Below are positions 8,777 through 16,412 of a stretch of 33,187 nt of DNA, piece after piece. A program made the translations under genes and the position numbers. The stretch covers positions 1 through 33,187 of the forward strand of contig CANGGG010000033.1 of NCBI GenBank assembly GCA_947453415.1, given 5' to 3'. The DNA is from Bacteroidota bacterium. GTDB taxonomy: Bacteria; Bacteroidota; Bacteroidia; UKL13-3. Position 1 is the stretch's first letter. The number at the start of each line of letters is the position of its first letter. The notes under the pieces were generated by a model. That model did not search any database, was not told the DNA's origin, and saw only the letters and a list, made by a program, of their open reading frames with translations.

Positions 8777-9385
8777 ATGAAATTGCTCAAAATTATAATA
8801 TTATCTAGTATATTATTACTATTGTATACCTGCAAAAAAGAAAGTAATAATTTAATAAAAATTGAAACAAAAATAGATTCAGTAAATATTCAAAACGCCT
8901 ACTTAGAAAAGTGTGATAGCTTATCCAATTTTTTTTACCAAATGTTAGGCGAAAATAGCAACTATTTTATAACTACTAAAATAAATGAGGATATCAATAT
9001 TGATACTTTAAATAGTATTTTGAAAGAGTGGCCATATATTTCAATTACTTATAAAGAAAACTTTGACACTTCGTTTTTAAAGAAAAATTGTCCTGATTAC
9101 AAATTAAATGATTTTGCATTTTATCATTTTATTGAGTTGGTATCATATAAAATAGATTCAAATGCTTATGTATTTAACCAATCAGGTTTTTTAAGACAAG
9201 CTCCTTTCAATTATTGTGGAACTTTAATTGAAACAATAAATGGTAAAACTTTGGAGGTACGAGTTCCTAAAAATTTTACTGTGATTTATGATAAAGAAGT
9301 AATAATTGATTATGGTAAAAGATGCTCTGGCTCTGTTTGTCAAATAGGTTGTTCAGCATATTTAAAAAGAATAGAATATAAATAA
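8777..9385 (+). CDS. Putative lipoprotein, unknown function
   Basis: A 202-residue protein that I do not recognise. The N-terminus MKLLKIIILSSILLLLYTCK is a lipoprotein signal with the modified cysteine at Cys19 and the KKE tail common after Bacteroidota lipoprotein cysteines. The mature part is Asn/Ile/Lys-rich, with an aspartate/isoleucine stretch (DINIDTLNSILKEW). It ends with a small cysteine cluster, RCSGSVCQIGCSAYLKRIEYK, with spacing C-x4-C-x3-C; other cysteines lie near LEKCDSL, KKNCPDY and FNYCGTL. It shares with the nearby 7300-7812 protein the trait of exported clustered cysteines, but no sequence similarity is evident. Confidence 0.65.
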   Translation: MKLLKIIILSSILLLLYTCKKESNNLIKIETKIDSVNIQNAYLEKCDSLSNFFYQMLGENSNYFITTKINEDINIDTLNSILKEWPYISITYKENFDTSFLKKNCPDYKLNDFAFYHFIELVSYKIDSNAYVFNQSGFLRQAPFNYCGTLIETINGKTLEVRVPKNFTVIYDKEVIIDYGKRCSGSVCQIGCSAYLKRIEYK

Positions 9386-9390
9386 AACTA

Positions 9391-9705
9391 TTATTTATTA
9401 TCTAAAGTTAGCTCCAAATCACTTACAATTTTATTTTGCATTACATGCAATTTTACAATTTCTTCTACCCTATCCAAAGTTACATTTCCATAATAAGTAC
9501 CTTCGGGGTATATAACCAAAGCAGGTCCGTTTTTACATTCATCTAAACAGCCTGCGCGTTGCGCTCTTACTGTGCCTTGTAAGCCATTTTCTTTTAAAAC
9601 TTCTCTGAATTTGTTTACCAATTCCATTCCTCGCACTTCACCGCAGCAAGTTTTTCCTTCTGCTTTTTGGTTAGCGCATATAAATATGTGTTTTTCGTAT
9701 TTCAT
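9391..9705 (-). CDS. Thioredoxin-like [2Fe-2S] ferredoxin
   Basis: A 104-residue protein of the thioredoxin-like [2Fe-2S] family (Shethna-type / NuoE-like fold). Cys10 in HIFICANQK, Cys20-Cys21 in KTCCGEVRG, and Cys53 and Cys57 in AGCLDECKNGP supply the cluster ligands with family spacing. PALVIYPEGTYYGNVT is the usual strand-turn after the last ligand. Its electron partner is unknown. It sits 66 nt downstream of the RsmI-like methylase on the same strand and may share its transcript. It converges on the lipoprotein gene with 5 nt between stops and no visible terminator. Confidence 0.9.
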   Translation of the reverse strand: MKYEKHIFICANQKAEGKTCCGEVRGMELVNKFREVLKENGLQGTVRAQRAGCLDECKNGPALVIYPEGTYYGNVTLDRVEEIVKLHVMQNKIVSDLELTLDNK

Positions 9706-9771
9706 GTTTTGTTTTCAATATATGGTAAATGTAAACCACAGCGGGCAAAGATGCAGTTTAACTAGCTAATA

Positions 9772-10479
9772 TTACATTCCTAAAATAAAAATTGTAGGTT
9801 TTTTATGCAAATCAATTTTTTGTTTAGCCCAATCTTTGATGGTTTTAGTTTGAATCAATTCATCTTCGGCAGAAATATTGCATGCAATGCATAATAAAAT
9901 ATTGGGATTACAGTTCTTTATAATATCATCAAATAAATGGTTGTTCCTGTATGGAGTTTCCATAAATATTTGAGCTTGTTGTTTACTAGTTAATTCACGT
10001 TCTAACTCTTTTATACGTTTCACTCTTAAAATTTTATCAATGGGTAAATAACCTGTAAAAGCAAAATTTTGTCCGCTGAATCCACTTGCCATTAATGCCA
10101 TAAAAATAGAAGAAGAACCAGGCAAAGGAATTACATTTATATTTTTTTGATGTGCCAAAGCTACTAATTGAAATCCTGGATCGGCTACACAAGGAAGTCC
10201 GGCATCGCTTATTATTCCTGCATCTTGTTCATTTTCTAAAGCTTTTAAAAGTTCAGAATAAGTTTTAGATTCTGTATGTTCATTTAAAATAAATATTTGT
10301 AAATCATTTTGAGGAGTAGCCAATTGCAATTTTTTTATTAAAGCCCTGGCTTCTTTTTCACTCTCCACCACAAAATTTTTTAAATGGTGGCTCATTCTTT
10401 TCACCATTTCGGGTAAAAAATCATTTTGGCTGTCTTTTGCCAAAAAATTGGGAATTAAGTATAATTTTCCGTACTTCAT
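9772..10479 (-). CDS. RsmI-like tetrapyrrole-methylase-fold SAM methyltransferase
   Basis: A 235-residue TP-methylase fold enzyme. SDAGLPCVADPG (91-102) is the RsmI-type signature, followed by PLPGSSSIFMALMASGFSGQNFAFTGYLP and METPYRNNHL. RsmI makes the 2'-O-methyl of C1402 in 16S rRNA. This protein is shorter than E. coli RsmI (about 286) and lacks its C-terminal extension, and the N-terminus reads KLYLIPNFL where RsmI has a glycine-rich LY-V-TPIGN. Bacteroidota often carry both RsmI and such a divergent paralogue. I therefore call it RsmI-like and not RsmI. It is divergent from the ppiD-like gene. Confidence 0.85.
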   Translation of the reverse strand: MKYGKLYLIPNFLAKDSQNDFLPEMVKRMSHHLKNFVVESEKEARALIKKLQLATPQNDLQIFILNEHTESKTYSELLKALENEQDAGIISDAGLPCVADPGFQLVALAHQKNINVIPLPGSSSIFMALMASGFSGQNFAFTGYLPIDKILRVKRIKELERELTSKQQAQIFMETPYRNNHLFDDIIKNCNPNILLCIACNISAEDELIQTKTIKDWAKQKIDLHKKPTIFILGM

Positions 10480-10535
10480 TTTTATGCTATTTTGTTAAAT
10501 GCCTGATATTATTACAAGTGCGAAAATAAATAACA

Positions 10536-10567
10536 TTTGACTTATATAGTCATAGCGCTTATTTTTG
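10536..10567 (+). promoter_or_regulatory. Bacteroidota-type promoter of the PpiD-like gene
   Basis: TTTG (10536-10539), a 20-nt spacer and TATTTTTG (10560-10567) match the phylum consensus. Transcription would begin near 10571, 17 nt before the ATG at 10588. Confidence 0.7.
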
Positions 10568-10587
10568 CCACTCTTTAAAAAAACCGT

Positions 10588-12699
10588 ATGGCAATATTAA
10601 CTAAAATTAGAAACAGAAGTGGCATAGCAATAGGATTTGTTGGATTAGCCTTAGTATTATTCCTTGTTTCCGATGCTTTAAGCAGTGGAAATAGCATTTT
10701 TAATTCAAATGCAAACAATGTAGGACAAATAGATGGCGATGCAATATCGTACAAACAATTTGAAGCTGAAGTTGCTAAACAAGAAGCACAGTATTTAGAA
10801 CGTAGTCAAGGACAACCGCTTGATGACAACACAAGACAACAAGTGAGAGAACAGGCTTGGAATGTATTGGTTCAAGAAGGATTAATGATTAAAGAATATG
10901 CCGATTTAGGAATTACTTTAACAAACGAAGAATTAACAGATTTATTTGTAGGTGATAACATTCATCCACAAGTTAAACAATCGTTTACTGATCCTAAGAC
11001 TGGATATTTTGATAAAAGTGTGGTTATTCAAAACTTAAAACAAATCAATGAAAAAGGTGATGAGAAAACTAAAAAGCAATTACGCACTTTTGAAGATTTT
11101 TTATTACAAGATGGTTTAAACAAAAAATACAGTTCTTTAGTTAAAAAAGGTGTTTATACTACAAACTTAGATGCTAAAAAATTATATGAAGGAAGATCAA
11201 GAACTGCAGAAATGAATTTTGTAGTGATGCCTTTTTCTACAGTTGCTGATTCAGCAGTTAAAGTAGAAGAATCTGATTTGAAATCATATTTCAATAAAAA
11301 TCAAAACAAATATAAGTCGAAAGAAAACAGTCGTAAAATTGATTTTATCGTTTATAACTTTGCACCAAGTAGTGAAGATACAACTGAAATGATGAAATGG
11401 GTTGCTGACCAAATGAGTTTATTTGCACAAGCAAAAAATGATACACAATATGTAGATCAAAACAGCGAAGTAAAATTTGATGCAAAACCTCGTTCTCGCA
11501 AAGATTATCCTGAAGATTTAGTTGGAAGATTATTTTCTGATTCAATTGGAAGTATTGTTGGACCAATATTTAAAGATAACAAATACCAAATATATAAAGT
11601 TAGTGGTGTAAAAAATGATACTACCGTATTTATGCGTGCTAGTCATATATTATTTAAAGTAGAAGGAACAACAGCATTAGATACTGCAAATAGTAAAATT
11701 AAGGCAGAAGAAATTTTAGCTCAAATTAAAAAAGGTGGTGATTTTGCAATGATGGCTGCACAATACGGAACTGATGGAACAAAAGACAAAGGAGGCGATT
11801 TAGGTTGGTTCCAAGATGGTCAAATGGTTCCTGAATTCAATAAATTTTGCAAAGCAGGAAACAAAGGTGATGTTGGAATTGTAAAAACTCAATTTGGATG
11901 GCATATTGTTAAAATTACAGAAAACAAATCGAGCAAGTTAGTAACTGCAGGATTAGTAGAACGTACTTTTAAAGCAAGCGATAAAACGGTAGGATTTGCA
12001 TTTAACGAAGCAAGTCAATTTGCTGCATCAAGTCGCAATAATGCTGACTTTGAAGCTAATGCTAAAACTAAAAAGTTAGAGATTAAAACGGCAGAAATGG
12101 TGAGAGAAAACGATAACTTTTTACCAGGTTATTCTGATGCTCGAGAAGCTGTAAGATGGGCTTTTAATGCTAAAGTTGGCGATATTAGTGAAGTAGTTAC
12201 AGTTGGCGACAAACACATGATTATATCGTTGAAAGATATTCGTGAAAAAGGAAAATCAAGTTTTGAAGAAGCAAGAGGTAAAGCCGAAAATGATTATAGA
12301 AAAGAGAAAAAAGCAGAACAGTTATTAGCTAAAATGAAAGAAGCAGTTGACGGTGGCGCTATAACTTTAGATGCATTAAGTAAAAAATTAAACTTAACAG
12401 TAACTCCAGTTGGAAGCCAAAATTTTGAAAACACAGGAATTGCATATGTTGGTCAAGATAATTCATTTGTAGGTGCGGTTTTAGGTACTGCTCCCAATAA
12501 ATTTGTTTCTTCATTTAAAGGTGATGGTGGAATTTATGCATTCCAAGTAAATAAATTTACTGAGGCTCCAGCAATTACTGATTACTCATCATTCAAAGCA
12601 GAGTTAAAGCAACCATTATCTCAAAAAGTAGAATATGGTTATATGGAAACTTTAAAAGATATTCATAAAGTAACCGATTTGCGTTACAAGTTTTACTAG
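10588..12699 (+). CDS. PpiD/SurA-type peptidyl-prolyl isomerase, membrane-anchored
   Basis: A 703-residue periplasmic chaperone that assists folding of outer-membrane and exported proteins. An N-terminal anchor helix (about 12-30, GIAIGFVGLALVLFLVSDAL) follows a short basic cytoplasmic start, as in PpiD. A SurA_N-like helical region contains QFEAEVAKQEAQYLERSQGQ. A parvulin domain spans about 350-447: RASHILFKVEG, AAQYGTDGTKDKGGDLGWF, MVPEF and FGWHIVKITE. A second, weaker parvulin-like segment lies near 510-560 (REAVRWAFNAKVGDISEVV). Length is slightly above E. coli PpiD (623), normal for Bacteroidota. The gene is monocistronic, with its own promoter and a downstream repeat plus terminator. 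Confidence 0.93.
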   Translation: MAILTKIRNRSGIAIGFVGLALVLFLVSDALSSGNSIFNSNANNVGQIDGDAISYKQFEAEVAKQEAQYLERSQGQPLDDNTRQQVREQAWNVLVQEGLMIKEYADLGITLTNEELTDLFVGDNIHPQVKQSFTDPKTGYFDKSVVIQNLKQINEKGDEKTKKQLRTFEDFLLQDGLNKKYSSLVKKGVYTTNLDAKKLYEGRSRTAEMNFVVMPFSTVADSAVKVEESDLKSYFNKNQNKYKSKENSRKIDFIVYNFAPSSEDTTEMMKWVADQMSLFAQAKNDTQYVDQNSEVKFDAKPRSRKDYPEDLVGRLFSDSIGSIVGPIFKDNKYQIYKVSGVKNDTTVFMRASHILFKVEGTTALDTANSKIKAEEILAQIKKGGDFAMMAAQYGTDGTKDKGGDLGWFQDGQMVPEFNKFCKAGNKGDVGIVKTQFGWHIVKITENKSSKLVTAGLVERTFKASDKTVGFAFNEASQFAASSRNNADFEANAKTKKLEIKTAEMVRENDNFLPGYSDAREAVRWAFNAKVGDISEVVTVGDKHMIISLKDIREKGKSSFEEARGKAENDYRKEKKAEQLLAKMKEAVDGGAITLDALSKKLNLTVTPVGSQNFENTGIAYVGQDNSFVGAVLGTAPNKFVSSFKGDGGIYAFQVNKFTEAPAITDYSSFKAELKQPLSQKVEYGYMETLKDIHKVTDLRYKFY

Positions 12700-12752
12700 T
12701 ATTTATAAATAAATAAACAAGAGGCTGTATCAAAAGCTTCAAAAAGCTCGTC

Positions 12753-12814
12753 AGTTCGAGCGTAGTCGAGAACGTAATGATTACGTATTTAACCATTTCG
12801 ACTCCGCTCAATGT
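12753..12814. repeat. REP-like palindromic intergenic element
   Basis: TTCGAGCGTAGTCGAGA on the left is, with one mismatch across GAGCGTAGTCGA, the reverse complement of TCGACTCCGCTC on the right. A central ACGTAATGATTACGT is itself a 7-1-7 palindrome. The 3' end, TTTCGACTCCGCTCAATGTG, resembles a degenerate copy at 32990-33010. The 8-mer GAGGCTGT occurs on both sides, at 12721 and 12828. The element lies between the PpiD-like stop and its terminator. Confidence 0.7.
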
Positions 12815-12827
12815 GACAATACATATT

Positions 12828-12859
12828 GAGGCTGTCTTTAAAAGACAGCCTCTTTTTTG
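12828..12859 (+). terminator. Terminator downstream of the PpiD-like gene
   Basis: GAGGCTGTCTTT (12828-12839) and AAAGACAGCCTC (12841-12852) form a 12-bp inverted repeat (about 10 bp with a realistic loop), followed by six T. Confidence 0.88.
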
Positions 12860-12881
12860 TTTAAAATAACCCTAAATTAGC

Positions 12882-13649
12882 ATGTTAAATTATCAATATT
12901 TTAAATCAGATAAAAAGGAAACACTCATTTTATTACATGGTTTTTGTGAAAATATTTCAATTTTTAATCATCAAATTGTAGCATTGCAAGCGTCATATAA
13001 TTTACTTTGTATTGACTTGCCTGGATTTGGTTTAAGTAATGTAATTAAAGATGTTACTATTCCAAAAATGGCAGATGAAATAAAGCTTATCATTGATTAT
13101 TTGGAAATTAGTGACTGTGTGCTTTTAGGACATAGTATGGGTGGCTATGTTACATTGGCTTTTGCTAAAAAATATAGTCAATTATTAAAAGGTTTTGGGT
13201 TATTACATTCAACTGCAGCAAAGGATAATTTTGAAAGATTAGCTAAGAGAAAACAGTTGATCAATTTTATTAAAAAAAATGGATCTGAAACCTTCTTTAA
13301 AACATTTTTTCCTGATTTGTTTTTTGATAAAGAATTGAATAAAAAACAAATTGAAAATTTAATTGAACATGCTAATTCAACTGATTTAAAAGGAATTATT
13401 GAAGCTATAAAAGCCATGATGATGCGAGAAGAAACTTTTGATGTATTAGAAACAACTCAATTACCAGTGTTTTTTGCTATTGGAAAACATGATTCAATAA
13501 TTACTGAAAACGATATGTTTGGTCAAGCAGCTAGGTGTAATCAATCTGAAATTTGTTATTTAGAAAACTCAAATCATTTAGGAATGATTGAGCAACCAAC
13601 TATTTTAAATGATGCAATCATTAAATTTGTAAATAGAATATCAATTTAA
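12882..13649 (+). CDS. Alpha/beta hydrolase
   Basis: A 255-residue alpha/beta-hydrolase-fold enzyme. The oxyanion-hole HGF is at 19-21 (LILLHGFCE). The nucleophile elbow GHSMGG places the catalytic serine at Ser85. The acid is Asp204 in FAIGKHDSII and the histidine is His232 in ENSNHLGMIEQP. All triad residues are present, and the cap region between about 115 and 190 is Lys/Phe-rich. The substrate cannot be told. MenH in menaquinone synthesis has this fold and the window has other men genes, but they are 6 kb away and nothing specific supports that. No signal peptide is seen, so it is probably cytoplasmic. Confidence 0.9.
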   Translation: MLNYQYFKSDKKETLILLHGFCENISIFNHQIVALQASYNLLCIDLPGFGLSNVIKDVTIPKMADEIKLIIDYLEISDCVLLGHSMGGYVTLAFAKKYSQLLKGFGLLHSTAAKDNFERLAKRKQLINFIKKNGSETFFKTFFPDLFFDKELNKKQIENLIEHANSTDLKGIIEAIKAMMMREETFDVLETTQLPVFFAIGKHDSIITENDMFGQAARCNQSEICYLENSNHLGMIEQPTILNDAIIKFVNRISI

Positions 13650-13743
13650 AAATATTAAAAGTTGAAGTGAAATCAATTTTCAATAATTCACAAACCATTC
13701 TCATTAATTCAATTCAAATATTATATTGCAAGCTCAAATAAAA

Positions 13744-14607
13744 ATGATGAAAGGTATAATTTTAGCAGGAGGTAGTGGAACACGTTTACACCCACTAACG
13801 TTAGCAGTAAGTAAGCAGTTAATGCCTGTTTACGATAAGCCAATGATCTATTATCCATTATCGGTATTAATGTTGGCAGGTATCAAAGAAATATTAATTA
13901 TTTCTACGCCACATGATTTGCCTGGTTTTAGAAAACTTTTGGGCGATGGTTCTCAAATTGGTTGCCGTTTTGAATATGCAGAACAACAAGTTCCAAATGG
14001 TTTGGCACAAGCATTTGTTATTGGTGAAGAATTTATAGGAAATGATAAAGTAGCATTAATATTAGGCGATAATATATTTTTTAGTTCTGGTTTAAAATCA
14101 CTTTTACAAGACAATAATAATCCTGATGGCGGTGTAGTATTTGCTTACCATGTTAGCGATCCAGAACGTTATGGAGTGGTAGAATTTGACGAAAATATGA
14201 AGGCTTTAAGTATTGAGGAAAAACCTGAAAAACCAAAATCAAATTATGCCGTACCGGGTTTATATTTTTATGATAATTCTGTAGTAGAAATAGCAAAAAA
14301 TATTCAACCATCGCCAAGAGGTGAATATGAAATTACTGATGTAAATAAAGTATATTTAGAAAAAGGAAATTTGAAAGTGGGTGTTTTGCAACGCGGAACT
14401 GCTTGGTTAGATACCGGAACTTTTGCATCGTTAATGCAAGCTGGCCAGTTTGTTCAAGTAATAGAAGAACGCCAAGGTTTAAAAGTAGGCTGCATTGAAG
14501 AAATAGCATTTAACATGGGCTATATCAATAAAGAACAATTAAAAACAGAAGCAAAAAAATTAGTTAAAAGTGGTTATGGCCAATATTTATTAGGCCTCAT
14601 TAAATAA
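13744..14607 (+). CDS. rfbA: Glucose-1-phosphate thymidylyltransferase
   Basis: Makes dTDP-glucose from dTTP and glucose-1-phosphate, the entry to dTDP-rhamnose and related deoxysugars for surface polysaccharide. The nucleotide-binding [16 protein letters not shown] is at the N-terminus, with [53 protein letters not shown] and [11 protein letters not shown] following. The ATG at 13744 gives 287 residues, the usual length; an open frame from TTG at 13726 only adds six residues. The companion rfbB, C and D genes are not in the window. The next two genes on the same strand also handle sugar phosphates or polysaccharide control, with gaps of 27 and 1 nt. Confidence 0.96.
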   Translation: MMKGIILAGGSGTRLHPLTLAVSKQLMPVYDKPMIYYPLSVLMLAGIKEILIISTPHDLPGFRKLLGDGSQIGCRFEYAEQQVPNGLAQAFVIGEEFIGNDKVALILGDNIFFSSGLKSLLQDNNNPDGGVVFAYHVSDPERYGVVEFDENMKALSIEEKPEKPKSNYAVPGLYFYDNSVVEIAKNIQPSPRGEYEITDVNKVYLEKGNLKVGVLQRGTAWLDTGTFASLMQAGQFVQVIEERQGLKVGCIEEIAFNMGYINKEQLKTEAKKLVKSGYGQYLLGLIK

Positions 14608-14634
14608 ATTTAGATATTATAATTATAGAATAAA

Positions 14635-15612
14635 ATGAATATACAACATGAAGCATTGAAAAAATTCAGTTATCAAATTGAATTTGCGCTTAAAAATTAT
14701 AGCGCACATGGAATGGATTTAAGCAAATACACTAACGTAATGATTGGTGGTTTGGGAGGTAGTGGAATAGGTGGAAGATTGGTGAAAAATATTTTTTTGG
14801 ACGAGTTTCCTCTTCCCGTAGAATGTATTGCTGATTATACCTTACCAGGTTATGTAAATAAAAATACTTTAGTACTATTAGGCTCATATAGTGGAAACAC
14901 AGAAGAAACTTTAGCCATGTATGCTGAGGTTAAAGAACGCGGATGCGATATGATTATTTTAACAGGCGGTGGTAAATTAGGTGCATTAGCAACTGAAAAT
15001 AATATTAAACAATATTTTTTAGAACCAGGTTTTCAGCCTCGCATGGCCTTAGGTTTTTCATTGACTTATTTGGTTCAAATTTTTGCTGAATTTGTTAAAA
15101 AGGATGTTGCAAATGAATTAAAAGCAATAGCAGAAAAAGTAGCAGATACAGCTCCTTATGAAGAGGAAATGATGGAGGCTTTTAATGCTATAAAAAGTAA
15201 ATTAGCCCATAAATTCATTATTGTAACAGACGCCTATTTTGAAGCAACAGGAATTCGTTTTGCACAGCAAATACAAGAAAATGCAAAACACGAAGCATTT
15301 ACACATGTATTACCAGAGGCAAACCATAATGTAATAGAAAGTTATTATGGAAACATTTCTTCCTTATTTATTTTCATAGATTCGGGTAAAAATGAAAGAG
15401 TAAGCGCACGTTTTGAATTTTTAACTAATTTGTTAGGAGTTGAGAACCATAAAGTAATCAATATGGCAGTAAATGAATTTGATTTAGATGCTGTTTATGA
15501 AATGATTCACCGCTTAGATTGGTTAAGTTTATATGTATCTGATTTTAGAAAAGTAGATTCATTAAATGTTCCAAATATAGCTTCATTGAAAGAATATTTA
15601 GAAACTGTTTAA
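14635..15612 (+). CDS. Bifunctional phosphoglucose/phosphomannose isomerase (SIS domain)
   Basis: A 325-residue SIS-fold isomerase of the PGI/PMI family, interconverting fructose-6-phosphate with glucose- and mannose-6-phosphate. Visible motifs are the first SIS segment MIGGLGGSGIGGRLV, the sugar-phosphate loop GSYSGNTEETL, LTGGGKLG and PRMALGFSL. In the second half are QQIQENAKHEAF and VLPEANHNVIESYY, which carry the family's catalytic glutamate and histidine. It is smaller than classical PGI (about 550) and matches the archaeal/Bacteroidota bifunctional type. It sits between rfbA and a PHP phosphatase, which fits supply of hexose phosphates to nucleotide sugars. The stop overlaps closely with the next start (1 nt apart). 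Confidence 0.9.
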   Translation: MNIQHEALKKFSYQIEFALKNYSAHGMDLSKYTNVMIGGLGGSGIGGRLVKNIFLDEFPLPVECIADYTLPGYVNKNTLVLLGSYSGNTEETLAMYAEVKERGCDMIILTGGGKLGALATENNIKQYFLEPGFQPRMALGFSLTYLVQIFAEFVKKDVANELKAIAEKVADTAPYEEEMMEAFNAIKSKLAHKFIIVTDAYFEATGIRFAQQIQENAKHEAFTHVLPEANHNVIESYYGNISSLFIFIDSGKNERVSARFEFLTNLLGVENHKVINMAVNEFDLDAVYEMIHRLDWLSLYVSDFRKVDSLNVPNIASLKEYLETV

Positions 15613-15613
15613 A

Positions 15614-16372
15614 TTGAGTTTTTTTGGAAATATATTTGGTAATAATGGAGTAGATAAAAATAATACTCCATTTATTAATCCTATTAAGGTAGAATTACAC
15701 TCTCATCTTATTCATGGGGTAGATGACGGTGTTCAAACATTGGAAGAAGCCTTAGAAACATTGAATGTAATGGCATCAATGGGTTATACAAAGGTAATTA
15801 CTACTCCACATATTATGAGTGATTTTTACCAAAATGGACCGAATAATCTAATTCCAAAATTGCAAGAATTGCAAAATTATTTAAAAGAGCAAAATCTAAC
15901 TATTGAATTAGAAGTTGCCGCTGAATATATGATAGATGATGCAATTGAAACCAAAATAAAAAATAATGAAATTTTAAGTTTTGGCGGTAGTAAAAAATAT
16001 GTGTTGGTAGAAATGCCCTTTTTAGAAGAAGCCAGAAATTTTAAATCAGTAATTTTCGAACTACAAATTCAAGGCTTTAATCCTGTTTTGGCTCATCCAG
16101 AAAGGTATTCATACTTTCACAAAAAGAAAGAAAAATTTGAAGAATTAGTTGATAATAATGTGCTATTACAGCTTAATAATCTTTCTCTTATAGGTTATTA
16201 CAGTCCGCATGTATTAAAAGCAGCGGAGTTTATAATTGATAAAAAGTTACATAGTTTTGTAGGAAGTGATGCTCATAATATTAGGCATGCATTAATCATT
16301 CAAGAAAAAGTAATTCAATCAAAATTATACCAAAAAGCATGTAGCATTGAATTATTAAATAATTCTCTTTAA
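15614..16372 (+). CDS. CpsB/YwqE-type PHP protein-tyrosine phosphatase
   Basis: A 252-residue metal-dependent phosphatase of the PHP fold that removes phosphate from tyrosine kinases (Wzc/BY-kinase type) controlling capsule or exopolysaccharide export. Metal ligands lie in VELHSHLIHGVDDG (His29, His31), TTPHIM (His66), AEYMID, AHPERYSYF and GSDAHN. The start is a TTG at 15614, 1 nt after the upstream stop. MSFFGNIFG matches the usual N-terminus of this family, and no ATG is available before the first metal motif. Translational coupling to the isomerase is likely. No BY-kinase gene is in the window. Confidence 0.9.
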   Translation: MSFFGNIFGNNGVDKNNTPFINPIKVELHSHLIHGVDDGVQTLEEALETLNVMASMGYTKVITTPHIMSDFYQNGPNNLIPKLQELQNYLKEQNLTIELEVAAEYMIDDAIETKIKNNEILSFGGSKKYVLVEMPFLEEARNFKSVIFELQIQGFNPVLAHPERYSYFHKKKEKFEELVDNNVLLQLNNLSLIGYYSPHVLKAAEFIIDKKLHSFVGSDAHNIRHALIIQEKVIQSKLYQKACSIELLNNSL

Positions 16373-16373
16373 T

Positions 16374-16412
16374 AAAAAAGGTGATAAGTTTTAAAACTCA
16401 TCACCTTTTTTT
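16374..16412. terminator. Bidirectional terminator between convergent genes
   Basis: AAAAAAGGTGAT-A-AGTTTT pairs with AAAACT-C-ATCACCTTTTTT, with one internal A/C mismatch. It has A and T tracts on both sides and begins 2 nt after the phosphatase stop. It overlaps the stop codon of the OmpA gene on the other strand, so it can serve both. Confidence 0.85.

Noticed and set aside
9391-9705. NuoE subunit of complex I
   Set aside because: The cysteine pattern fits the fold, but the protein is too short, lacks NuoE's N-terminal helical domain, and has no nuo neighbours.
12882-13649. Assigning the alpha/beta hydrolase as MenH
   Set aside because: The triad is generic, the gene is 6 kb from menF, and no MenH-specific residue pattern could be confirmed by eye.
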